Shown here one piece after another: positions 21,194-29,778 of a stretch of 64,000 nt of DNA (the first letter of the stretch is position 1; each line of letters begins with the position of its first letter). Under the pieces are notes generated by a model. That model ran no database searches. It saw nothing but the letters and a program-made list of their open reading frames with translations, and was not told where the DNA came from. The stretch is from assembly GCA_002077065.1 (NCBI GenBank), contig NAJO01000015.1:682001-746000 (forward strand), read 5' to 3'. The DNA comes from Cryoendolithus antarcticus. Taxonomy: Eukaryota; Ascomycota; Dothideomycetes; Cladosporiales; Cladosporiaceae. Made by a program: the position numbers and the translations under genes.

Positions 21194-22810
21194 ATGCTAA
21201 TCGGCGTATCCCACCTTCGAAATACGCCAAGATTGATAGCAGGTCTTTCGACAACATTCACTCGTGCTCACGTCCTTAAGCCGAGCTGTGCGCTATCTCG
21301 ACACCTTGCAACTGCAAACAACGTCTGGCCGTACATATACAGGCAACAGCCATCCGCGAAGATGGCACCTCAGCTAGACTCATACTATAAGGCGATCGAT
21401 GGTCTGACGGACACGTTCATCGACCGGCTTGCAGAAGCTGTAGCCATACCGTCCATCTCGGCTGAGGAAGCGCGGCGGCCAGATGTTGTCAAGATGGGGC
21501 ACTGGCTCAAGTCGCAGCTAGAGACATTGGGAGCTTCGATGGAGGCAAGGGAGCTCGGGAAGCAGCCAGGCAAAGAGCACTTGACTCTTCCACCAGCCAT
21601 CATTGGGCGATACCCCGCTAAGAAGGACGAGAGTAAGCGGACGATATTGGTGTACGGCCACTATGATGTACAGCCTGCGGAAAAGTCGGATGGATGGAAT
21701 ACGGAACCGTTCAAGCTCAGCGTAGACAGCAAGGGCAGGATGTACGGGCGTGGTAGCACAGATGACAAAGGTCCGGTGCTAGGCTGGGTCAACGCCATCC
21801 AGGCTCACCAGAAAGCTGGCATAGACTTCCCCGTTAATCTGCTCATGTGCTTCGAGGGCATGGAGGAGTACGGGTCAGAGGGACTTGATGACTTCATCAT
21901 CGCTGAGTGCAAGCCTGGGAAATTCTTCGAGGACGCAGATGCAGTGTGCATCAGTGACAACTACTGGCTTGGCACAGAGAAGCCATGTCTGACCTACGGT
22001 CTCCGAGGCTGCAGCTACTACAGCATCGAGATCAGCGGCCCAGGGCAGGACCTCCACTCTGGCGTCTACGGTGGCACAGCACAAGAGCCGATGACCGATC
22101 TCGTTCGCGTGATGGGCGGGCTAGTAGACACTAACGGCACAATCCTCATTCCTGGCATCAAGGATCTCGTCGCTCCAGTCACAGATGACGAGCAAGCCCT
22201 CTATAAGAACATTGCATTTGAAATGTCAAACTTATACGAGAGCTTAGGCAGCGAAACCGGAATCTTCCCCGACAAGGAGCGTACGCTCATGGGCCGATGG
22301 CGATACCCATCCCTCTCAATCCACGGCGTTGAAGGCGCGTTCTCTGCTCCTGGTGCGAAGACCGTGATACCCGCCAAAGTCATCGGCAAGTTCAGCATCC
22401 GCACAGTGCCCAACATGGAGCCAGACGACGTCGATAAACTAGTCTACGCACACGTCGAGAAAGCATTCGCTGGTCTGAAATCAAAGAACACCCTCAAAAT
22501 CTCACTCCAGCATAGCGGCAAATGGTGGGTCGCCTCGCCCAAACACTGGAACTTCACCGCTGCTGCGAAGGCAGTGGAGAAAGTGTGGGGCGTCAAGCCT
22601 GATCTCACGCGCGAAGGTGGCTCGATCCCAGTGACCTTGACATTCGAGCAGGCGACGGGCAAGAATGTGCTTTTGCTGCCGATGGGAAGCAGCACCGATG
22701 CTGCGCACTCCATCAACGAGAAGCTCGACAAGAAGAACTACATTGAGGGGATCAAGTTGCTAGGAAGCTATCTGCATTACGTGGCTGAGGAGCCGATGAC
22801 CGTAGCATAA
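21194..22810 (+). CDS. dug1: Cys-Gly metallodipeptidase (Dug1, M20 family)
   Basis: Zinc metallopeptidase that splits Cys-Gly and related dipeptides in the Dug glutathione-degradation pathway. The M20 fold is plain: GHYDVQPA supplies the first metal His (156 counted from the first ATG) and Asp. RGSTDDKGP gives the bridging Asp, EGMEEYGSEG the catalytic and metal Glu, ISDNYW a metal Asp, and STDAAHS the last His. The dimerisation/lid segment starts at RGCSYYSIEISGPGQDLHSG. Two in-frame ATGs exist: 21194 gives 538 aa with a 56-residue Arg/Ser/Thr-rich leader, and 21362 (MAPQLDSYY, context AAGATGG) gives 482 aa, the length of yeast Dug1. The shorter form is the probable cytosolic enzyme. Confidence 0.95.
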   Translation: MLIGVSHLRNTPRLIAGLSTTFTRAHVLKPSCALSRHLATANNVWPYIYRQQPSAKMAPQLDSYYKAIDGLTDTFIDRLAEAVAIPSISAEEARRPDVVKMGHWLKSQLETLGASMEARELGKQPGKEHLTLPPAIIGRYPAKKDESKRTILVYGHYDVQPAEKSDGWNTEPFKLSVDSKGRMYGRGSTDDKGPVLGWVNAIQAHQKAGIDFPVNLLMCFEGMEEYGSEGLDDFIIAECKPGKFFEDADAVCISDNYWLGTEKPCLTYGLRGCSYYSIEISGPGQDLHSGVYGGTAQEPMTDLVRVMGGLVDTNGTILIPGIKDLVAPVTDDEQALYKNIAFEMSNLYESLGSETGIFPDKERTLMGRWRYPSLSIHGVEGAFSAPGAKTVIPAKVIGKFSIRTVPNMEPDDVDKLVYAHVEKAFAGLKSKNTLKISLQHSGKWWVASPKHWNFTAAAKAVEKVWGVKPDLTREGGSIPVTLTFEQATGKNVLLLPMGSSTDAAHSINEKLDKKNYIEGIKLLGSYLHYVAEEPMTVA

Positions 22811-23190
22811 GGATCAGAGGTGTAATGCGCATGCATGGTTGGTGGGCACGGACGTGCCGTACGCTTCACGATGCTACGGCCAACTGAGGAAGGGATGGGG
22901 CTGTTGCATGGTCTAGAAGCTTGCCCACGCAGCAAAATTGCGATGGGCATACGTCCATAGTATTATATTCCGCGTGGTAGCATCTGCCATGCTGTGTCAC
23001 TCAGCAGTACGCAAAAGGTTTCAAATGATTAACCACCAGCGGTGCAGCCTACCGATGACTACATCCATTGGTCTCTTCAATGGACCAAGGCATCACATGA
23101 AGGGCGTTGGGCAATGTTCGTGGTAAGGGGAAGAGTTTAACAGCCTGTCTACACCAAAGATGATATTCCAACACGCTATCGGCCCCCTGT
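22811..23190. other. Convergent 3' region
   Basis: 380 bp between the 3' ends of the Dug1 and Atos-family genes. It holds presumed terminators only. Confidence 0.5.
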
Positions 23191-25557
23191 CTACCCTGCC
23201 GATTGCCTCTCTTCTTCGTGGTGGTCCATGGCCAGCCCCCGCAATCTTTTACTCAGTAGACTCTCGCTCCTGCCCTCACCTGTCCTGCGTTCTCGGCTAT
23301 GGTCTCTACCAAATACAAACGGATCGTCCATACCATCAAGTCCATCCATCTGCTCTCTTGACACTATGGGCGAAAGAGTGCCTAGCGGCGACACGGGTGA
23401 CAGCGTCCCTCTAGTCGCGTCCGATTGCTGAGAATCGAAGTCCATGACCTCACTGGTGAAAGTCTGTCGACTACTTGGTCGTGACTCAAGAGTAGGCAAG
23501 GCAGCAGGAAAATGAAAAGCTTTGACTGGCAGGTTATGGGCCGGACCATGGTAGTCGGAGCTAGGCATGGATTGAGCAGCAGATGCTCGAGACCGGGGCC
23601 ACGGTGTATCTGTGTTAGCCAAGGGTGGATCCAAGGCACTGCTGCGGCGTCGATGAGCAAACGGCAATGTGCCGGACGACAGCCCGATCGTGGAGTCACG
23701 GCCCGGCTTGTACACACTATACCTCGGCTCTGGAAGCTGTATCTCGTTGCGTAATTTCTCCTTACCGTCGGGAACACGATTCGCAAAGACGACTCGTATG
23801 CTCTTGTAGAGGAAGAAGCGACCTTTGGACGGAGAACAGATGTGTAAGTGAATAAGGTAGCGCAAGGTTGGCCTGTCGTTGGGATCGTCAGAAGCTGATA
23901 GCGATGCCTCTGGCCTGTCGGTCCCTAAGTTCTTGCGTGATGTCAAGGGCATGTCGATAATTGGTCCAGCTGAGTAGCTTCTTTGGCGGATGAACGTCTT
24001 CTGACCCGGCTCCATATCGGACAGATCGTACGGAATGAGGAAGAGCTTCACAGCAGTCTTGTTTGGGTTCTTCAGCACAATCTGCAATTGTCCTTGTTGT
24101 GGTATCCGGTAGCTGCCTCCAGGCGGCGCTTTAGGTGAGGCAGACCGACTTTTGTGCTTGCGTTGCCGTCGTCGCTTCGCCTGTGCCTCTGCCGCAGGCC
24201 CTTCCTCACGACTGGATGAGCCTGCTCGACTGCCTGCGCGGCTTGCAACTGCTTGCAAGCGTTCCTCGAGGCGATGTCTACGCTTCTCTGGCGACGGCTC
24301 TGCGCCAGGCAGATTGTTCTCCAGATCCACGAGACCGACGTATGGACTTGGTTGATCGAGCGAGTTATTGGTTATTTTCCCGTAGCTGTAGAATACGGCA
24401 GGAAACGGTATGATGGCGTGAGGTGGACACTTCAGCTTTGACGAGCACTGTCCTTTGCCAAGCACGCCAATTTGTGCCACGAAGTTCAAAGGCTTCGACG
24501 GCGTAGTAGACATTCGTCCTCGGAGTATGGACTCTTCGTATGAACCGACCATTGGTGCATGCTGCAGAGGTGAACCTGAGATGGAGGGCCTTCGGATGCC
24601 TGGAGCGGGTGTGAGTGGCAAGCTGTTGAACGAGTGCAGTGAGCGGCGCGGTTGATGAGCTTGGTAGGGAAATGTAGCCTCTTTACGCAACGCAGAGACA
24701 GCAGCACCTGGCTGTCTACGAGCTGAGGCTGGGTAGTCTAAGGTCGCAAAGCTGCGCAATGCTTGTGGCGAGAAGGTGTGCCGTCTTGACTTGTCTGGGC
24801 TTCGAGATCTATCTCTCTGCCCTGGCTCAGGCGTGTCTGGCCGGGATTGACGCGCGAGTGGACTCGTAGGTGCCTGATACGAGAAGCCGTGGAGAAGGGA
24901 CGCGTTTGATACGGCTCGGTGCCTGGCAGCTGGCCTAAGTCCCATCATTTCCTCCTGCGGAGGCGGTGATTTCCGCCTCTCTGTCCACGCTTGGCGAAAT
25001 GCAGCAGCGGGAAAGCTGGGATGCCATGGAGCCACTGGAGACGTAGAAAGCGACGGTACAGTATCGATCACCGTAGCCTCTTCCTGATGTGAGACCGCAT
25101 GCGTGATCGTCTCTCGCTGCCTGAAGTCTCCGGAGTGCAATGCAGATCTCGGCCGCTCGATCTCTAGACCAGCAGCATACAGATGCTGATCGCCCAGCGG
25201 TGACTGTGGTCGTTGATCTGTGATATTCCGCGATGGTGATCTTGTAAGACGTCTCGCGAGCCCGGCCGGCCGCTCCAGCTCAGGCGAGATCGATCTCGAA
25301 GCACTGTCTCTGCCCTTGATCTTCCTGATGATCTCTTGTCTATCGAGTGAAACATGTTTGCTCGCACTCTGCGGCGTCCGAGGTCTACCAGTGAAGTACG
25401 GGTTGTAGACGTGCCCGGGCACGTTTGAGATGCTTTTTCCCTCTCGGCTGGTCGGTCTCGAGCTCCCTGGCATGTTCTCTGCCTCCATGTCTTCCGCCTT
25501 GCTCGATCCGAACTGCTGTGGCCCATCTCCTTCTAGCCAAGTGTGGGAGATAGGCAT
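23191..25557 (-). CDS. Atos-family protein (DUF4210 plus chromosome-segregation domain)
   Basis: 788 aa if translation starts at the ATG at 25557; the frame is open a little further but with no upstream ATG. The N-terminal 330 residues are Ser/Pro/Arg-rich and probably disordered. The conserved core begins at about residue 345 with a block around GSYEESILRGRMST and KPLNFVAQIGVLGKGQC, then LKCPPHAIIPFPAVFYSYG. This is the DUF4210/Atos signature. The second core, GQLQIVLKNPNKTAVKLFLI to TLRYLIHLHICSPSKGRFFLYKSIRVVFANR, matches the family's C-terminal chromosome-segregation domain. Family members are linked to meiotic chromosome segregation in fission yeast and to transcription in animals. The exact function here is unknown. 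Confidence 0.85.
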   Translation of the reverse strand: MPISHTWLEGDGPQQFGSSKAEDMEAENMPGSSRPTSREGKSISNVPGHVYNPYFTGRPRTPQSASKHVSLDRQEIIRKIKGRDSASRSISPELERPAGLARRLTRSPSRNITDQRPQSPLGDQHLYAAGLEIERPRSALHSGDFRQRETITHAVSHQEEATVIDTVPSLSTSPVAPWHPSFPAAAFRQAWTERRKSPPPQEEMMGLRPAARHRAVSNASLLHGFSYQAPTSPLARQSRPDTPEPGQRDRSRSPDKSRRHTFSPQALRSFATLDYPASARRQPGAAVSALRKEATFPYQAHQPRRSLHSFNSLPLTPAPGIRRPSISGSPLQHAPMVGSYEESILRGRMSTTPSKPLNFVAQIGVLGKGQCSSKLKCPPHAIIPFPAVFYSYGKITNNSLDQPSPYVGLVDLENNLPGAEPSPEKRRHRLEERLQAVASRAGSRAGSSSREEGPAAEAQAKRRRQRKHKSRSASPKAPPGGSYRIPQQGQLQIVLKNPNKTAVKLFLIPYDLSDMEPGQKTFIRQRSYSAGPIIDMPLTSRKNLGTDRPEASLSASDDPNDRPTLRYLIHLHICSPSKGRFFLYKSIRVVFANRVPDGKEKLRNEIQLPEPRYSVYKPGRDSTIGLSSGTLPFAHRRRSSALDPPLANTDTPWPRSRASAAQSMPSSDYHGPAHNLPVKAFHFPAALPTLESRPSSRQTFTSEVMDFDSQQSDATRGTLSPVSPLGTLSPIVSREQMDGLDGMDDPFVFGRDHSRERRTGEGRSESLLSKRLRGLAMDHHEEERQSAG

Positions 25558-26230
25558 TGCCGGCAGTGTAGTGTGGGGTGGCCGCGGAATGGCGAGGGCA
25601 GCTATGTCACGGCGAGATGTGAAGCTTGGCACTGTCTGCTGCTACCATGGCTCATTGTCACTGTTGGATTTCACGTACGAGATACGAGGAGCAAGAGATG
25701 TTGGTGCAAGTGGCTTCGAAGTAATGCCGAAGGGACGATGACTCCGTCCTCACGTTCCAAGTTGGCTTGTTTCAGGGTGGAGAAGCGCTGAACGTGACAA
25801 TGTCAGCCGACCTCGCGGACAAAGACTAGCTCCAGGTGCACGTATTCAGTCGCAGAATGCGCCGTTATCAATTGATCAAACAATCGAGTACGCATGAGAG
25901 CGGTATGTCGTACTGCTGTCCTGAAGTAGCGTCATTGCACTCATCTAGCACGAATGCAGGTCAGGAGTGGAGCTTGGTGCATACTGCAATCGTTATCGCT
26001 ACTCGCGCGGTCCCGGTGCGGCGCGGCACACAGTCTAGCGCGGAATGGCGACTCCATCCATATTAGCATGGACTGAACACACAAAACGGCCACCTGCCCT
26101 GCACACGGAGTGGGCTTAGGCGCGTGAGTAGTCGTCAATTTGCGGATCTGCTGGTATCGTTCGAGCTGCCGCCGCTCTTCCTCAAGCCCATGGCATGTGC
26201 CACTAACACGTGGACTCACAGACCCAAAAG
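25558..26230. other. Divergent upstream region with a probable 5'UTR intron
   Basis: 673 bp between the Atos-family and F-box-like genes. 26124..26221 has a GTGAGT donor, a CACTAAC branch-like site and a CACAG acceptor ending 9 bp before the ATG of the downstream gene. It is probably a 98-bp 5'UTR intron. No other feature seen. Confidence 0.5.
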
Positions 26231-27139
26231 ATGGCGTTCGAATCAGAACTAGACAGACTGCGAGCCGAGAACGAGGCGCTCAGGAAGGCATTGAAAGCAA
26301 TCAACGCAATCACTTTACCACATGTAGGTAAAAGCGTGCCTAAGGGTGTTGTTCTTGATTTCTTCGACTTGCCGACCGAAATACGCGACCAAATACTTGA
26401 ATATTGCGTCGTGGTCGGTACCGTGATCATTCGACCTCCTGGAGTGCTGAAGAGGCACGACATGAGACAGAATCGTCCAGATGCCAGAGAGCCTCTGCTT
26501 CAACATGCAGAGACTCAGCTTTTCTGCGTCAGCAAGGTAATGCGCAACCAAGCCGCCAAAATCTACCTGGCACGCAACAAATTTGTTGTGCTGCCAACGC
26601 GCGGCGAACATATACCATTATACTACATACCGAGTGGAGCCCGTGCGGGCTGGCGTTATGTCCGACGGCTCAGCATTACTCTGGACTGTCGCGCATTAGC
26701 GGGTCACTTCAGGCCAAGATTCAACTCGATCTGGGCGAGCTATGACACCGCAGAGCTATCCGACGTCCAACGCAAGGATCTGGCGCGTCACGTCAACCAC
26801 CAGATCCGGCTCCAAGGTCACAAAAGCGTCATCAGCGCAGCGCATCAGTACTGGCGCAACATCTTCCATGCCATCACTGGGAAGTTCACTCGCCTCGAAT
26901 ATCTTGAAATCAACATGCAGATTGCTGGTGATCCAGACCTAGAACATAGGCTAGCCGCAGACGTGTTCCGTGTACACATCGCCGGCTACAGTACTGCGGA
27001 CATGCTCGCAGCTCATCCAATGCGTCGCATTGACATCCTAGGCACGTGGAACGTTACGGAAAGGCACTTTATTCGGGAGCTGGCTCAAGACGAAGGAGGT
27101 CAAGTTCTACGGCGGAGGTACAGGCCCCATCTCGTATAG
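26231..27139 (+). CDS. F-box-like protein, probably frameshifted
   Basis: 302 aa from the ATG at 26231. It begins with a short coiled coil (ELDRLRAENEALRKALKAI) and then FFDLPTEIRDQILEYCVVV, an F-box-type motif seen in large families of uncharacterised Dothideomycete proteins. The remainder has the usual HAETQLFCVSKVMRNQAAKIYL and RRLSITLD blocks. After GTWNVTERHFIRE the frame goes on only as far as TAG at 27139. A one-base shift restores a coding-like sequence (WLKTKEVKFYGGGTGPISY, then an acidic stretch and RLRCDWC) to TAA at 27300..27302. No intron of normal size bridges the two frames. Proteins of this type may act as SCF substrate adaptors, but no partner or substrate is indicated. Confidence 0.65.
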   Translation: MAFESELDRLRAENEALRKALKAINAITLPHVGKSVPKGVVLDFFDLPTEIRDQILEYCVVVGTVIIRPPGVLKRHDMRQNRPDAREPLLQHAETQLFCVSKVMRNQAAKIYLARNKFVVLPTRGEHIPLYYIPSGARAGWRYVRRLSITLDCRALAGHFRPRFNSIWASYDTAELSDVQRKDLARHVNHQIRLQGHKSVISAAHQYWRNIFHAITGKFTRLEYLEINMQIAGDPDLEHRLAADVFRVHIAGYSTADMLAAHPMRRIDILGTWNVTERHFIRELAQDEGGQVLRRRYRPHLV

Positions 27140-27302
27140 CTCGGATGACGGCGAATCTGATGGCGATTTCGATCCTCTGGTGGAGATAAAGAAGGAGGAC
27201 GACGATGACGAGAGCGAGATCGATGTCAACGAAGTCGAGACTAGGCGACTCCGATGCGATTGGTGCAGCGAGATCATGGATCTACAAGCTCATGCTATAT
27301 AA

Positions 27303-27741
27303 GTCAGAGTGTCCGCTGGTGACTCGAAGGGCGCACTATTCCAATTTCCGCTGGAAAGCATGCCGTAACATTGCGCATCGACTGCTTCATCAGAAGGCGT
27401 ACGGCCGTATAGAAGGATCACAGCATTGCCTAGAATATAACCATCAAGGCTGTGAGTGCTTCGCCTAACCGTAGCATGCTATGCCGAAATACTGACAGGC
27501 GCACTATAGGCTTGTTCTGATCTCCCTACCGACATCGGGGTCACCACGCTTTGATGTGGCGCCCTGGGTCTGCCTGAGGTGTCCCGGAGGACCATGGAAA
27601 CGGTTGTCCAAACAACATGGGTGGCTTGACGCCGAGGACTCACTGTGGCTTACGGTGGGACAGCGTGTCCCCACATCTCGCATGGCAGTATGTTCAGGGA
27701 GGTCCACTGACGCTGAGATCCGGAGCAAGTCCATGTACTTC
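27303..27741. other. Convergent 3' region
   Basis: 439 bp downstream of the F-box-like gene. An ATG-initiated frame of 87 codons starting at 27205 runs into it, but it overlaps the acidic tail frame and has no domain. Confidence 0.4.
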
Positions 27742-29370
27742 TCATCCCATAGCAAGCAAGTCCATCACCCCAATGCACCCCTCAGCCTGCTGCGCTAGCT
27801 CAGCCGTTCGTCTCACTCTCTTCCCAATCCTCTCAACGAGCTTTAAACACGTCCATCCCACTTCACCTTCTCCTTGCTCAAGCCACACGCCCATCCTGCC
27901 AGCATACAGGTCCAGTATCGCCCCCGTCACGTCGCCGGTCAGGTGTAATATTCGTGGCGCGTTGATGTTGTTTAGCACCCACTTCAGCACAGGCACCAAG
28001 TTCTCGTCACTCCGTTCCCTAAGTGCCGCGCGAAGTGCACCTCTACTCCGAAGAGCAGTGATCAGTGTGAGTGTGTTCTCGGGCCCAGACTGATGATCTG
28101 CGAGCACCAGATCGAGGGCGCGGCTGTACTCTCCCCTCCGCAGCACTTGCTGCCAGTCTTTCAGCTTCTTCGCTCGGCCAGTCCTATCATTGCCCTGAAT
28201 CGTGATGTCGGCGCCTTCGCCACGGAAGTCCTTCCCTCGATCTCGTGCTCGGATGCCCTGTAGCTTATCCTGCTTTCGTTGCACGCGCTCGTACTCGTCT
28301 GCTGTACCTGCTATGAGCGCTTGGTCCCTCTTCTCCCTCTCTCGCGTCTTGGCTTTCTCGGCGCCTGCTAGACGCGTTCGGATGCTGAGGAGACCGGTTT
28401 GTAGGCCGACGAGGAGGTGGCGGTCCTCTGAGGAGTTTTGTGGGGATGGTATGACGGCGAGGGAAAGGATGGGTGCGGTGTATTTCAGGCTTGCGACGAC
28501 TTCCCACGTCGATGTCGAGTGAATCTTGATGTGCCCATCCAGTCCAGCGGTAAGCAATCGCGTGCCACCCTGCGCCAATGCGAGCGCAGACACGGCCTTT
28601 TGATGTGACCGTAGTATGACCTCTGGCTTTCCAGAAATCAAATTCAGTACCGAAACCTCATTTCCGGCTGCCGCTGCCACGAGACTGCTCCCCAATGCGC
28701 AAACATCCTCCACGGCACCCTGCACCCGGAACGTCATCACCGGCGCTCCCTGCCCTCCTTGCCTCGTGTCCCATACCCTGACAGTCTGATCATACCCACC
28801 ACTCACAACCATGCCCTCCTGTCCCGGCAACCAGCATCCCGCTCTGACATAGTCCTCATGCCCCACTCCAATCCACTTCGGCTCTTCCTCTGTCAGATCC
28901 CAGACTCTCACCGTTCGATCATCACCACACGTCATGAACTCTGTGACAGTCCCAAGACTCCACCTCACAACATGTACAGGTAATCTCCTCTTCTCCTCTC
29001 TCCCCCATTGCCGTAACACAGCGCGGCTCCCCGTATCAAACGCCTGCACGACACCCCCATCCCCACCCGCCAACAGGATTCTCCCATCCCTTCGCACAAC
29101 GCCACTCCTCGCCACGTCATCCACTCCAAATCGCGTGATAGTCTTGACTATTTTCCGCGTCCGAGAGTTGTAGACTTGTGATCGTCCGCCAGATGTGACA
29201 GCGAACGTTTCCGCTGAGGGAGGGGAGGTGATCGATGTGATCGCGCTGTTGTGTGGCGACGGAACGAGGAGCTGGGATTTGAAGGCGCGGTAGTAGGTTT
29301 GTGAGGGTGTGGGGGGTGCCGGGCCGGGGGTTTGGCGAAGGGGAGCGAGGGCTTGGACTTCGGCGGCCAT
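27742..29370 (-). CDS. utp15: U3 snoRNP protein Utp15
   Basis: Nucleolar WD40 protein of the t-UTP/UTP-A subcomplex, needed for early pre-18S rRNA processing and rDNA transcription. 542 aa from MAAEVQALAPL (29370); the longer open frame has no ATG further up. Six to seven WD repeats span about residues 50-320, with visible D-RTVRVWDL, DQTVRVWDTR and GHIKIHST strands. The C-terminal UTP15_C domain (about 360-530) contains RAKKLKDWQQVLRRGEYSRALDL, LITALRSRGALRAALRER and LKWVLNNINAPRILHLTGDV, diagnostic of Utp15. No intron is needed. Length is close to yeast Utp15 (513 aa). Confidence 0.94.
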   Translation of the reverse strand: MAAEVQALAPLRQTPGPAPPTPSQTYYRAFKSQLLVPSPHNSAITSITSPPSAETFAVTSGGRSQVYNSRTRKIVKTITRFGVDDVARSGVVRRDGRILLAGGDGGVVQAFDTGSRAVLRQWGREEKRRLPVHVVRWSLGTVTEFMTCGDDRTVRVWDLTEEEPKWIGVGHEDYVRAGCWLPGQEGMVVSGGYDQTVRVWDTRQGGQGAPVMTFRVQGAVEDVCALGSSLVAAAAGNEVSVLNLISGKPEVILRSHQKAVSALALAQGGTRLLTAGLDGHIKIHSTSTWEVVASLKYTAPILSLAVIPSPQNSSEDRHLLVGLQTGLLSIRTRLAGAEKAKTREREKRDQALIAGTADEYERVQRKQDKLQGIRARDRGKDFRGEGADITIQGNDRTGRAKKLKDWQQVLRRGEYSRALDLVLADHQSGPENTLTLITALRSRGALRAALRERSDENLVPVLKWVLNNINAPRILHLTGDVTGAILDLYAGRMGVWLEQGEGEVGWTCLKLVERIGKRVRRTAELAQQAEGCIGVMDLLAMG

Positions 29371-29778
29371 GGTGTGTGTATGTGAGAGGATTTGACGAGG
29401 AAGGTCTAAGGAGAACGGCGACAAGAGGATTGTGACCGCGCTCAAATGGCGAGAGTTGCGCTCGGCATTGCTTGAGAGATTGATAGATCGGAGAGCAGTG
29501 TAGGCGACTTCATCTCATGTCGTTCCCAATCCAAGCCGCATCTATGGTGTGAGAGAGCTCGAAAAGTTCTTGATCTGATAAGCAACGATAAGCTCGGATC
29601 TCTCTATCTGGAGTTTCCGATTGGGCCTGCAGAGATCTAGCGCTAGCAAAGGTACACATGTTCCCTTCACGTCGCGAACTTGCGCTGTGCATGAGCGATG
29701 TATGTACCGAATAGCTCTTACTGATATGTGCAACTTAATACAAGATTCGCGACGGCATGCTGGTTCTCGTAACCCAGA
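29371..29778. other. Utp15 upstream region
   Basis: 408 bp between the Utp15 start and the 3' end of the PPR-like gene. No coding feature found. Confidence 0.5.
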
